Below, piece after piece: positions 12,873 to 24,967 of a stretch of DNA of 64,000 bases. A program made the position numbers and the translations under genes. This DNA is from Misgurnus anguillicaudatus (taxonomy: Eukaryota > Chordata > Actinopteri > Cypriniformes > Cobitidae). The stretch spans positions 5,854,001-5,918,000 of the forward strand of contig NC_073346.2 of the NCBI RefSeq assembly GCF_027580225.2, in the 5' to 3' direction. The notes under the pieces are model-generated. The model had not been told where the DNA came from. It ran no database searches and worked only from the letters and a program-made list of their open reading frames with translations. How positions within the stretch are numbered: the stretch's first letter is position 1; every line of letters begins with the position of its first letter.

Positions 12873-13087
12873 AAAATAGTATTTTGGGACAAAATATTAC
12901 TATAGAAGTACGATAAGACTACTATAGAAATACTATAGCAGCTTTAAAATATTATAGAGGTATTAGAACATCACAGAAGTATGTTATGTTCTGTAATACC
13001 TCTATAATATCCTAGAGCCGCTATAGTATTTCTATAGTAGTCTTATCATACTTTTATAGTAATATTTTGTCCCAAAATACTATTTTC
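12873..13087. mobile_element. Hairpin MITE nested in the foldback element
   Basis: Two arms of roughly 100 bp are near-perfect inverted copies, beginning AAAATAGTATTTTGGGAC on the left and ending in its complement on the right. They are built of repeated ACTATAG-like words and meet near 12980. An additional partial copy of the arm motif (TATTTTGGGACAAAATAGTA) lies just upstream at 12831-12850. Confidence 0.85.
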
Positions 13088-13524
13088 CTAAGGATAATTA
13101 GGCCATGCATAACCACGTTGTTTTCGTATTTAGATATGACGACCAGAAAAAAAAAAAAGTTATGCCAAGTTTTTGTTATGTTAAGTTGGTTCAGTGCCAT
13201 TGACTCTCATTATTTTTCGGCGTTTTCCTTCAGTTTTCAGTCCATAGTGGCGGCCACGCCGTCACGTCATGGGGGCAACTGTTGCTATGGAGTGTTCTAT
13301 TGAGTTTCGCCTCTTGGCTTCTATACTCTTTGGTGCTACGAATGTCTATCAAATGCGTCTGTACGTAGCTCATAGTCACCGTCATCGTCTTGCTGCCCCC
13401 TCCCCGTTCTGTGATTGGTTCCCTATTTCAAGGGCAAAATTGGTCCATAGTTTGCATGCTAGACTTGCAGCATGAATATATGTGTGCGCAAGGCAGCATG
13501 GGGAAACCCAGGCTAACAGGAAAC

Positions 13525-13953
13525 TGCATCACATTCTAAACATGTTTTTTATGCATTGATGTAACACAAAATTATTTATATGATCTAAAATGAGTATCCC
13601 GGTCTATGTGAAAACAATGGATGCATTACATTTGAGATCACCTGTAATGGGCGGAGCTTCAAATCCTAGAGAGAATTTAAGTAAATTGCAATGTTTTCAG
13701 CATGATTGACGGTCCAGCTATGATTGGAAAAACACGACTGCATCTACTTGGATTTGCTTTTCAGAATTTTGAGCAGTTGATCTCTATTTTTCTTATGATG
13801 TATATCTCCCTCTCTCTCTCTCTCTCTGTCTTGCTCTGTCTTTCTTCTTTCAGATAAATGACCCTCCTGTTTGCTAGATCTGCATCTGTTATTTATCAAA
13901 TACTTTTGCTCATAGGTGTGCGTGTTGTTGTTGGAATAAATGTGCTTCAGTTT

Positions 13954-13987
<34 letters not shown>

Positions 13988-15203
13988 TTTGCATCTCTCG
14001 AGCGAGTAATTTCGTGCCGTGTGGGCTCGAGGCGGCAGATAAGCTGTTTGCTAAAACTAACAATTAAAACTTGATCATGCTGTCAGTTCAAATGGAATGA
14101 AATGGAACCAAAAAGTAATTAAAAGGACAGCACGCAAATGACAATTATATCTTTTAGCTTTCTATTACCGGTGCTGTGAATTTAATTATTGCCGCAGCTT
14201 CAACATAAATGCACGTGCACCCTTGCACGCACACACACACACACACAGACGTGCATATAAATATACTTTCAGATAAGCGCACAGATTCTTCTATGCTGCA
14301 TCCATCGCTCGGTTTGTAGCGTTTTAAAAGCAGGACAGTGAAGAAATCCATGCCAGGCAGTGCAGGTATTTAGATGTTGCTGTGAAACCATTGCTGGAGG
14401 CTATATTGCTCCAATTAGTGTGTTTTAAAGTCACAAGTGACTTTCTGCTGTGTTCCCAGCTCAGCCAGTCAGCACATATGGCCAGCGGCCTTTCATCCAC
14501 ACAGTTAATTAGACTGTCAGGATCCATTGGACTCAACAAACCAAACCATCTTTTTTCCACTTACAGGTGGTCAGATCTTCGGCTGTCACGGCCTTACGGT
14601 TGATAGTTAACGTTGGGCACTCGCCATATGTCCTGCAAAGACAGCTCGCCACGACTTTCACTCATCTGATTCTGTGGTATTAATATCCGTGGATGTATTT
14701 GGGGATGTGCTTTTGTTAGTTTGTGTCTGAGAGAAAATGAAACATGGTCAGGTGAGTGGTGGCTCACTGCTGATATGGGTTTAGCTCGCCGTTGGTGCGG
14801 AGGAATGCTGCAAACCTGCCAGACTGAAAGTGTTAAGGCTTCTCAACGCATCTTGACAACTAGTTTGTGTAGGAGGATGTGAATGGCTGTCTTGGAAACC
14901 ATGCCGGTGCTCAAATTTGATGGAAGAGCTGCAGAAATAAAAATATACTGGAAGCAGGTCATGTATAATTTACTATGACATTTGAGTACCAGCATATCAT
15001 GTTTTATACATTTGCGTTAAGATCATAAAAATATTGTGGATTTCATTCTTTCAAGTGGTGTTATCTTAAAATAAATACATTTATTTTCATTTCAAATGAC
15101 AAAACTTCAAGTCTGAGGTCTTGATTTATCACATCAAAGTCAAATACATGGATACTTGTGTGCATTTTCAGTTTAATATTCAGAAACTTGCCTTCAAGTC
15201 TTA
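13525..15203. other. Non-repetitive intron segment; candidate conserved non-coding elements
   Basis: Apart from short microsatellites this is the least repeat-like interval of the left half. Two parts (about 14060-14215 and 14350-14540) have balanced composition and homeodomain-type TAATTA/CAATTAG words. I see no open coding frame that resembles a protein. Confidence 0.45.
13954..13984. repeat. (GT)n microsatellite
   Basis: About fifteen GT units followed by TTTGTTTG. An inverse (AC)n tract lies at 14229-14247 and a (CT)n tract at 13807-13829. Confidence 0.92.
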
Positions 15204-16322
15204 GGGCCCTATCATACACCCGGTGCAATGCAGCGCAATGTGCGATGCAAGTGTCTTTTGCTAGTTTCAACTCAGCGCAATCATCATTTTCACGTTTAGC
15301 ACCACATTGTTTAAATAGCAAATGCATTTGCGCCCATGGGCGTTCTGGTCTGAAAATGAGGTGTGTTCAGGCGCATTGTTGGCGCGTTGCTATTTTGAGG
15401 CAACTAAAATATGGTCTAAAGTCTAAAGTCAATGGCGCAATATGTGTTTTTGTTATTTAAAGAGCGCATTAGTAATATGCGCCTATAAACGGGACGACAA
15501 CGTGGGTTTGCTTATCACACACATAGATGCGCAGCAGCACAAAAAACTTTTAAATATGAAAAATTAAAGGAGTAAAATGTAATAGATTATTATTGAGTCT
15601 CTTGGACATAAATGAGGACCGATTATGAGACGTTAGAAGGTGTAAAAAGCTGCTTCACCTGTAGCCTAAATAAATGCGTTGCTTTAAACAAATGCATCTG
15701 TTTTTAAATGCTTTCTCACAGATTTATTGTATATGATGACTCTGTACTTGTGTATATGGTGAGATGAGAACCTTTTTTAATGCTTAAAAAAACACGGCGC
15801 TGTCCGAGTTCCCGCAAGTTTGTAAATTCTTTATCTCTTGTTTGTATTTTTAGAGTACAAACCTTTTCTTGCATATTTGCAAATTATTTTATGAGATTAC
15901 AATGATTATGTAGGACATTAATACATTTACAGCAATTTAAAGCCTGCTATTTGTTCTTCTATGACTGAAAGAAAACAGCTTTTAAAGGTTTTAATAAAAA
16001 AAAAACAATTTCAATAGAAGTTAAAACAACACAATTATTTAACATTAATCTTAAACTGGGGGTCTTCTTCCTCCGCTTAGTTTTTCAGTTTAAAAAGTCC
16101 GTCAACTAAATAGGGAATAGACATAGCGCCAGCGCAACTGGATTTTAAAGGGGATGAGAGTTAAGACTTTCATTGGTTTATTGCACGTTACGTCCAAAAC
16201 ACACCCATTTCTCATTACAAGAATAGGAACAACCCTTTTCGACCCTGCTCTCGGCGCACAAACCATATTCCCATCGTTAAATTAGCAAAAGACAATGCGC
16301 TTTGATCGTTAAAATAGGGCAC
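15204..16322. mobile_element. Non-autonomous DNA element, GGGCYCTAT ends (copy 2)
   Basis: It aligns end to end with 2301-3533, starting GGGCCCTATCATACACC and ending GTTAAAATAGGGCAC. Shared interior words include GGCGTTCTGGTCTGAAAA and CTTCTTCCTCCGCTTAG. The terminal GGGCAC is a mutated GGGCCC. Several small indels make this copy about 110 bp shorter. No clear target duplication. Confidence 0.75.
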
Positions 16323-16464
16323 ATAAAGTCATTAGTTGTCAAGTCGCCTAAATCAATTTTGGACAAAATTATTTGTAGTAGATCTTTAGTAGCAGCGACT
16401 AAACTGAGAGAAGTCTTTTTATAAGAAGCCTTAAATCTTCTGAATACTAGGTGGCACTTTTTAT

Positions 16465-17698
16465 TAGAGCCCGACCGATATGCGTTTTTTCGGGCCGATA
16501 CAGATATTAGGGAGTAAAAAAAGAACGATAACGATATATAGGCCGATAATCTTTAGTTGTATATTATAGACATATACTACAGTATATTATACTACAGTAC
16601 TGTACATAGAATACACTATGTACATTAACAGAATATACTGTATATGAATAAATACAATGCAATGCAATGATTACTCACAAAAGTGGTGATCCAACACTTA
16701 TATTGATGTGACAAATAAATGTACTATAGGCAAGAAGTTAACAATAAACTTTATTATCCAAAATGAGTCTGATATCAGTGCACTTAACTGTAAAGTTGAC
16801 TTATTATAAATAACTTAAAAACACAAACAGAACAAAATACATAAAACTTGCATCATTTGCAGTTTTGACGAGAATAACGTTATATTGGACTTGTTTTGAA
16901 AAGGGAAACTTATGAAGTCATTGGTTATTAGCTTAACAGTAGTTGTGTACTTCACAAATTAGTTAGCCACTCACCGTTACGAAGACAATGCTTGACGGAG
17001 CACATACTAATGTACGCTAATGTTTAATGTTGTGCACAACGTTTTTATAACACGAACCCACAGTGTTCGTCGCAAACTTTAGACTTTTATAAAACCAAAG
17101 CGTCTTCTCTCCGCCTCTTTTATTTAGCGAGAGTGTAAAGTTGCGTGAGCTTATTAAATCAATTTCTCTGAAATGAGCATGTTAACTAACAACACAAGCA
17201 GCTGTAATCTCATATACTGCTATATAAGTGCACGGCTGCGCGTAGTTTAAACGTGTCATTTCTCCGTCTCGCGTCATTTCTCCGCTTGCGTTTTAACTCG
17301 CAAGTCGACAAAAGAGACGGATTAAAAACACCAAATGTAAGCGGGAATGCGTCTCTCTTGTCCACTTATAATCCAATCGACCAAAGCGCGTCTTAATACC
17401 AGGTGTAAAAATGTTGTGACTGCAGCCACCTGAACTGAGAGACTGACTGACTGAAGTGAAGGGGGTGGGGGATTGGCTGCTGTCACTACAGTGAGTGACC
17501 TGGGTTGCCATTAGCAACCAATAGGGCGCACTCTGCTGGACAAACAAGTACTTACATCTTTCAAAAGCATTTAATGTGTTCTGTAACAAACGTTCATATC
17601 GGCTGCATATCTGCGGCTTATACGCCGATACAGATATATCTGCGACATGCTCATATCGGCCGATAAAATCGGCAAAACGATAAATCGGTCGGGCTCTA
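16465..17698. mobile_element. hAT element, TAGAGCCCGACCGAT ends, exact 8-bp duplication
   Basis: Perfect 15-base terminal inverted repeats TAGAGCCCGACCGAT are followed by imperfect copies of TATCGGCCGATA-type words. CTTTTTAT flanks both ends (16457-16464 and 17699-17706), the hAT signature. It is non-autonomous; the 138-codon minus-strand frame at 17293-17709 lies across its right end and shows no transposase motif. Confidence 0.92.
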
Positions 17699-17706
17699 CT
17701 TTTTAT

Positions 17707-19606
17707 CATGATCTTTTATGCAAATACATTAAAGCGTTTAAAACTCCAAAATGGTGGACATGTAGTTTGAGCGATCCCTTGGTAGCAGTGAATTTGGCCT
17801 GACCCAAGGATGTAAAAACATATAACAATTATGAGCAGAAACAGTCTGTTTTTAGATCTCTTGACATAGGTGCAGTGTTCGAATAGAGGGGGGGGGGCTG
17901 GTCTAGGTTTCCTGTTTTTATTAAAATTAAAATACTACTTGAATTTAAAATTTTCGTGATGTGCTGCTACAAAGTGATAATGTCCATTATTTGTTCCATT
18001 TTCTCAATTAACTAATCCAAAAGATTTCTGTCTGAAATAAATGTAAACTCACAAGTGCACCTCACACTGTTTTCTGGATGAATTGACAGATTGTTGGATT
18101 TAGGATTGGGTTAGGGGCTTTTAAATTGTTTTTCTCAAACTATAATTTCACACTTATTTAAGCGGTAAACATGGTTTTAAAGGGGTGGTTCAATGGTATT
18201 TTATGCATTCTGACTTACAGTATTAACACAGTTATAGAGTTGTTTCCTCATGCTAAATGTAGGCAAAGCAAAGGGTTCGTACAAGTTTCGGAAAGTTTTT
18301 TCGATGACAGGTCCAGCTGACGTTTTAGGGGTTTCTATACGTATCACTTCTTTTTATGGGCACTTCCCCCGGAAAACCCCGCCCACCCGTCAATTAGCGG
18401 GAGATGCTAGAACTTACAAACATCTTATCAGGCGACACAGCTCTGTTTAATTTCAAAACTCAACAATGGCACGAAAGAAGAAGTGTGTTTTTGGATGTAA
18501 GGAGAAGACATCCAGCCTTATGGAAACAATGGATATAGTTTATTATTCGGGGTAGCAGCGGAGTTTTGCGTGTGTGTTTGATGCGCTGGATTTTCCCAAA
18601 CGGGTCATGAGTGGCATGCGGTAAGTAAGACTTTGGTGTTATGTTGGAAATTGGTGCGTGCATATTATATAAATGACACGAACATGCAGCGAATCATAAG
18701 TTAAACAGTGTTGTATAGTATTGCATGACTCATACTCGCTCCTCCTGCGGTATAACTCCTCCTTCTTCATTTTTTCGTACGTTAACGGAAAGATTCGGTA
18801 AAGCTAATCTTTCTTTTATAAATCTGATTAAACTAAAGACTCTTCGGAAATTCAGAAACAGCGTGTGTTACGTGAGCTTTTTTTATTTAACGATCTAGAA
18901 CCAACAAAAAATGTTGATCCTACTTTGTAAAATCACGGCGACCCTATAATGATGGGGGACTCCCATAATCTTTGACATAATTCAAACACTTCATAGATGA
19001 CAGTGCTGCTGGCCTCAGATCATGACACTGATGAAACCCAACCGTCACAGGGTACAGCCTCTCATTATAATTGAGTCACTTCTGTGTGGCTCACTCCAAC
19101 AATCATCTGAGCCAATTTAGATGAGAAAAAAATGAATACTTTGGATTCAGAGTTGGCATAAAGTAAAAATTCAATCAATAGAAGAATTGTAAGAAATTGT
19201 AAGAAACTACTTATTTTAGCTTTAGGGCAAAAGTTAAAAGTTGGAACCAGAATAAAATAGACTTTTTAAACTAGTGGTGGTGCTTTACAGTTCACTTAAC
19301 CGATTCCAAAAATTGGTCAGATTATTATTCAGGACCATCTCAATCAGTGTACCAATTTTTTTAATTTTCCTATGTATGTATGCTCCATTGACTTGCACAC
19401 TTGTTTGGGAAGAAGAAAAATACCCATCAGCTTAGTGCTTTAACCCTATAAAAGCCTGAGTTTTGCTGAGAGATCTCTGTTTCACAGATGTACTGTTATT
19501 TCAGTGTTGTTTGACATGTTTACATAGAATGAACATTTAATGTTGATTATTGTTTTGTTAAGAAAATTGCTATTAACATTAGAATGCAATGTAACTTTTA
19601 ATGCAA
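17707..19606. other. Non-coding; probable MITE starting near 18178
   Basis: A terminus-like TTAAAGGGGTGGTTCAATGG begins at about 18178. It resembles fish MITE ends, but I could not find its partner terminus. Nothing coding is recognisable. Confidence 0.4.
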
Positions 19607-20080
19607 TGCCCACTGAGCGGTGTAAAGCTTTCAGACTCGAATCGTTCCAGCCACTAGAAGTTTTGAATTGTATCTCGGTCTGATGATTTATCTGAGAGCT
19701 CAAACTCATCTGGCTGCCGGTGTTACAACCCACTGATGAAATGAGATTAAAAGCCCTCTCTTAATGTACGGACGACTGGGGCTTCATCAGACTTGTTGTT
19801 AAACGTGTCGTACACTATATATGTGTCGGCTGATGAATCACCTCAGGGCCGCATTACAGCGCGGGGTGTACGGTAACACGCGGGGGACCACCATGACCCA
19901 CATCACAGTTTTCCTGTAGTTTGATCAACACCCGTCACGATGCGCTTCAGAGAGAAAATAACTCAAATGTGCAACATTTTCTGAGATCATTAAGTACTGA
20001 CAAGTCCATATTTGCTACACGTTTGCGTTACTTGAAGGTGAATGTTGGGGCATGCATACATCTGCATTAATTTGCATGTT
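19607..20080. repeat. 474-bp block duplicated near-identically at 9643 (copy 2)
   Basis: Direct-orientation partner of the 9643 block, about 10 kb downstream. It carries the extra TACTGACAAG near 19995. Flanks of the two copies are unrelated, so the edges are sharp on both sides. Confidence 0.85.
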
Positions 20081-21562
20081 TAAGGTGTGCAGGAACACTG
20101 GCAGTCCTTTATAGACAAAGCTGATAAATCAAAATGAGGAGGGGGGCTCTTAAAACAAGTGCACCAGTTTGGTTACCGTGGTGACAACCATTCAGTCGGA
20201 GAGAAGGAGAGCTCCTAATTATCCATGAATATTTATAAGTTGGTCCTCTGAAGACCCACCCTGAGAATATACTGGACCTGACAAGAGGCGAAGACGAATA
20301 CATTTCAGTTTTTTTTGTTTTGACAACGCAGGGCTCTAGACTAACATTTGAGAGGGGTGGCACTGGTGGCACAGAGACTTCATTTGATGCACCAGAGTTG
20401 CGAGTAAGAAAGAAAGAAAGAAACTGAAACTACCAAAAGTGTTTAATGCATAAATATATTTATTACAAATGAATACAGGTACTGTGTTGTTTATGGATAA
20501 ACATTTGTTTCAGCATCTTTAGGGGGTTTGCACACCAAAACTTTTAAACGCGGCTAAAAACGCCTGGGCAACACCGAATGCCAGCTGTTCTTCAGCTGAG
20601 TGCCAGCTTTCTTCAGCTAAACGCTTTAGTAGCTCTGATACGTCAGCTGTGAGACGGTTGGCGATACTTGTCCCGCCCCTCCTCCACTGTGATTGGACAG
20701 CCGCATGAGAACTGACATTGACGAGCGGAGCTTTTCATCCAAAGTTGAACATTTTTCAACTCTCGGCGGTCAACGCTGATCGCGGGAAATCCGCCGGGCG
20801 CCCGTTTTCAGCACAGAAGAAAACCGTTAGCTGCTGGCTTATTTGAAAAACGCTGAGCTTCCATTGGAAACAATTGAAAACGTACTTCTAGATAGTACAT
20901 GTTGATATTTTGTAAACAGTAAAACTTAACTGTATGCATCTTTTTTATTAAATAGTTTTCTTTATTTTAACTAACTTTACTAGAATAAACATACATTAAA
21001 AGTCGCCATGAAAAGGAAGTAGCCATTGCCTTATTTTCCCCGTGGTGACGTATATCCGAATGAAACGGCTTTTTGAGATAGAATAAGGCAGGGCTGGATT
21101 TGAATTTGTCCATCGAGATCTGATTGGATCGTTTGAAGTTGGGTCGTGTTGCTAATTGCTAATCGCTGCGATCTTCTCCCGGACCCTGCCCACCTGCCAT
21201 ACTTAGGACCGGAAGTGAAGAGAGATCGTTTTGAGGAGGGGAGGAGATTTGCATTTTTGATTAAAGATTATGAGCACACACAAATAAAAAATAAAAAATG
21301 AAGCTCACAGATAAGTCATTTGTTAATAATACCACAATGTTAAAAAATATATATAGTTTTTCATTTTAATTTCATTGCGACTTTAAGTTAACATTTTATT
21401 CTCATTATGTCAACTATAATAATGTTATATTTAGAGGTAGACTGATTAATTTATTGGTGGACAATCGGCTATCTGTAAAAATCCATGCCGATAGTAGTTC
21501 TGAGTTTGCTTCTGTTGCTCCATATCATTATAAAGAAATTATTTTGCTGACTAGATGGTGTA
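20081..21562. other. Non-coding; GC-rich island-like block at 20520-20880
   Basis: The block at about 20520-20880 begins GGGGTTTGCACACC, resembling a Harbinger-type end, and contains repeated CAGCTG words. No matching right end was found. An (AAAG)n tract lies at 20407-20423. Confidence 0.4.
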
Positions 21563-21565
21563 TTA

Positions 21566-21949
21566 AGGGGATCGCACACCGGCCGCGCAGCTCAGCGCCG
21601 TTCTAAAAAAAATGTAACACATTGTTTTCTATGAGTATACGCACACCGGCGCCGCCAGGTGGCGCCTGTCCGCGCCGCCTAGCTGTGACTCAGGAAGTTG
21701 CTCAATCCCTGTCGCGCCACACAGCGCCACTCACATAGTTTAACATTAAATAACATCATATTTGTCCCACATCATTAATGATTAACATTGGCTGCTAACG
21801 TATATTTTACATTTTGAAGTAGACACTATCTGACGAAGCTCGCGCTATTTAATGTGCACTTCCGGTTTACAATACCTCAGAGTTCTCCTACGCGTGGCGC
21901 GACGCGGCACTGCACGACGCTGAGCTGCGCGGACAGTGTGCGATCCCCT
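21566..21949. mobile_element. Harbinger-type MITE, TTA target duplication
   Basis: Terminal inverted repeats of about 37 bp begin AGGGGATCGCACAC on both strands and continue through CCGCGCAGCTCAGCG. The three bases TTA flank each end (21563-21565 and 21950-21952), as expected for PIF/Harbinger insertion. It is 384 bp, GC-rich at both ends, and non-coding. Confidence 0.88.
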
Positions 21950-22024
21950 TTAGCAAAGATACTAAAGCAGGAAAGTTTGTCATCTTATTAGTAGTACCTT
22001 AAACAGAATATATAAATCCAACAT

Positions 22025-22830
22025 ATAAAAGTACAATCTTAATTTTATGCAAAATCCAATATCACACCGAGTTATTCTGTCATCTTTTCTCCCTTTTTTC
22101 CAAAACGCGATAAATGCCACTCCTCCTTTTCTGCAGAATGCAATAAATCTGTTCAACCAATCAAAGCACACCATTCCACGCCTTGTAAACAAACAATGTC
22201 GGTGCGTTGAATACACACAGAATCCTAGTTTTCCTCATCTACTTTGTACTTTGTGATCAACAAACAAACACAAACAAAATATTTGTGATGGCATTGCTAA
22301 ACCTGTGCTGGCTTTCTGTGGTGTGAGAGGCACTCGGGCGAAGGAAAAATGACGGATGTTGCTTGTTCTCACATGACAGCATCAAGCTTCTGTCATAAAA
22401 AACTTTCCATTATTTTACTCGAAGTCATTGAAAATCGAGCAGGACCAAAACATTTGACTGCTGATCGCTGTCAAAAAGGTTCAGCGACGACATCCCAAGT
22501 ATAACCGCAGCAATGACAGTGATCTTAAAATGTATGTGATTTGATTAATGTTATTAATGTTTAATCTGCGTATACCACTAGTCAAATAAATGAATATAAC
22601 ATGGCACAGATGAATGCACATTTATATATCGATTCAATAGATTTGTCATGGATTTATTGCATTTTGTGGGAAAAATAATCAGTTTTTATAATAAATCTTT
22701 AAAAATCGAATTATGGATTTAATTTTTTTAGTTTGTAACAGAAAATAGTGTTTTTCATCTTGTCACTTTCTTGGTATAGAAAACACGTTTTTACCAAAAT
22801 TAGTCAAAATGGATTAAATATATATAGACT
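22025..22830. repeat. Repeat family copy (long form) shared with 29501-30142
   Basis: Shared words include TTTTATGCAAAATCCAATAT, CACTCCTCCTTTTCT, ACCACTAGTCAA and ACTTTCTTGGTATAGAAAAC. This copy has about 250 bp (roughly 22230-22480) absent from the other copy. Its termini are not preserved here. Confidence 0.65.
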
Positions 22831-24967
22831 AGTGTCTTTGTTTTAAATAGTTTTCAATAGTTTTATTGAGCACTGCTGGACCTCAAGTGTGCCAAATTAC
22901 CCACACATAAATAATGTGGAACTCATTCATACTGTAGATGCAACTGAGTCTCTATCAACCATTAAAGATATAAATTATAAGATATTATATATATATATAT
23001 ATATATATATAAATGGAGATTGTATGTGTTCTTGTAATTGGCACATATGGGCTAAGAGAAGTCTTAAATTTTAAGATAAGAGCTCTGTTTCAAAACTGCA
23101 GTTATCTTCTTAGGCAGCATCCTAACTGTGAATAAAACCTCATAAATGTCAGATTTGAAGCGCTCTTCACATAGACGACGTGAAATTAAAATTGACCCCC
23201 TTTACTCTTTAAATGCATCTCTCTTGTGTTTCTTTAAGTGATGCAGACTATTTGATATATTTAACATCAAGTATGCTATTTTAAACGTATCTTGTTTTCT
23301 GTTTCTGTCTGTAATGAAGTTTATCTGTAATTCAGTCCGCAGCTCTTCTGTCCATCTATCAGATGACAGTCATGCAGTCTCACTTTTACTGCTGTGCTCA
23401 AAAGTGTCAGTTTTTATTCGTTTGGATTTTTTGTTCTTGAGATCAGTGCTATATAATAACTCTCTCTCAAAAATAGCCTGTTTCTCTCAGTTTCTCTCTC
23501 TCTCTCTCCCTTTGTGTTTAATTGTTTTATGTACAGCTTGCACTGTTAATAAATCCTGCAGCACATGACATTAGTAAGGGATGCAGACAATTGGTAATGT
23601 AGGACCGAAAGAGACAAACAAATAAAACATTTCTGGATTTGTTTTTCTCAATGTCCTTTAAATGGACGTCATAACTTGGTGCTTAACTTTAATGAGGACA
23701 GTAGTGAAAATAAGTGCACTCAGCAACAGTACACCCAGTGTTTTTATGTCTTATCAGAACTGTCTAAGACGGATGGCTGTCAATCAGTGTAATGTCACTG
23801 CAGAGTTGACCAGCATTGATTGACAGCTTGTGACGCCCTGTGAGCGTCTCACTCTCCATAGTTCGGATTGCTGTCGAGAAGTGTTTTTTAACTGAGCTCT
23901 ACAAAACCTTCATACGATACATGTTCATCTCAGAGTAGCACATACTTTAGTCAGACTTTTTCACTTTAAATGTGTTATTGGAAATAAATGAATGGAATAG
24001 ACATTTAAATACAGTATAAAACTGTTACAGCATTTGACTTCTGGTTAAGCTAGTTTGGAGGTCATAGCATGAAGAAATGTACTGTTTAGTGAATTGGAAA
24101 TTACATTTTAGGCCATGTGCCTTACAGTGGTTTATTAATTCAGAAGAAATCACAGATGAATGTCTTAAAGACAAACTGAAACCTGAGTCTGTACAGCATG
24201 GCTTCAATAGGTTTTGGCTATTTGCGTCCCTTTCATCTGACCCTGTGTGTAGCATTATGTTACACACACACATTGTGTTGTATGCTACATTAAGCACATT
24301 TTTTAATAAAGACTTTACTACTGTTATAAACATCACAATTGATTGCATAAGAGCACATAAACAAAGCACCCCGTCATGAGCCAGACAACACTTCAGTCTT
24401 TAATATTAGTTTACTTTTACCTTAAAGGTGCCAAAGAATACATTGAAATAATCTGTTAAGTTTTTCTCTGATATCTACATAGACAATATGTGACTTTATT
24501 AAGTGCAAAATTTATCCAGAGATGGTTTTACATGTCCATTTACAACCCTAGGATTTGTCCTCAGAATGAAATGGTTTAATTTGACCTTATTTGAAAGGGT
24601 CATGAATAATAATGTTGAGCTCTGCTCTGATTGGCTGTTTCTCAGAGCGGCTCATTTCAGCAGATCTGTGTGTGTGTAAACAGACCTTATGTTTGAACTA
24701 TAATCAATTATTTGTAGATTGTTAATGGACGGTTCTGAGTGGTTAGTTTGTGTGTGTGTGTGGGGGGGGTTGTATGGACCTGCAAAACGTAACTGTAACA
24801 TCAATAGCAGAACTTCAGCCGAAAGGCTAGCATATACCATTAACTAGCATATAGCGCTAACTCAGCAGCAATCTCAACTTTGTTTTTAGCAGTATAACAT
24901 AATTGTACTTAATTTAATGTGTAGTTAAATGTTGGAGGTGTACATCTTGACTGTAACATCACAGTAG
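22831..24967. other. Non-coding intron sequence with an (AT)n microsatellite
   Basis: (AT)n lies at 22986-23011 and a short (TC)n at 23489-23508. I see no gene, RNA or complete element here; the small open frames have no protein-like features. Confidence 0.55.

Larger units (their letters stand above)
12128..13515. mobile_element. Foldback DNA element with THAP relic, exact 9-bp target duplication
   Basis: The ends are TAGCCTGG and its complement CCAGGCTA, and ACAGGAAAC flanks both sides (12119-12127 and 13516-13524). Long subterminal arms are also inverted: GAAGCC..AAGAGGCGAAACTC near 12261-12282 is mirrored near 13292-13323, and the GGCCGCCA stretch near 12325 is mirrored near 13249. A decayed THAP zinc-finger exon lies at 12396-12490 and a second nested hairpin at 12873-13087. 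THAP domains are known at the N-terminus of P-element transposases, whose target duplication is 8 bp; 9 bp would suit Mutator. P-like is my preferred reading. It is non-autonomous. Confidence 0.8.

Noticed and set aside
13954..14247. CRISPR-like or regulatory tandem array
   Set aside because: These are simple (GT)n and (AC)n microsatellites with no spacers, in a vertebrate sequence.
17293..17709. 138-codon minus-strand open frame
   Set aside because: It crosses the right end and target duplication of the hAT at 16465-17698 and shows no transposase or other domain.
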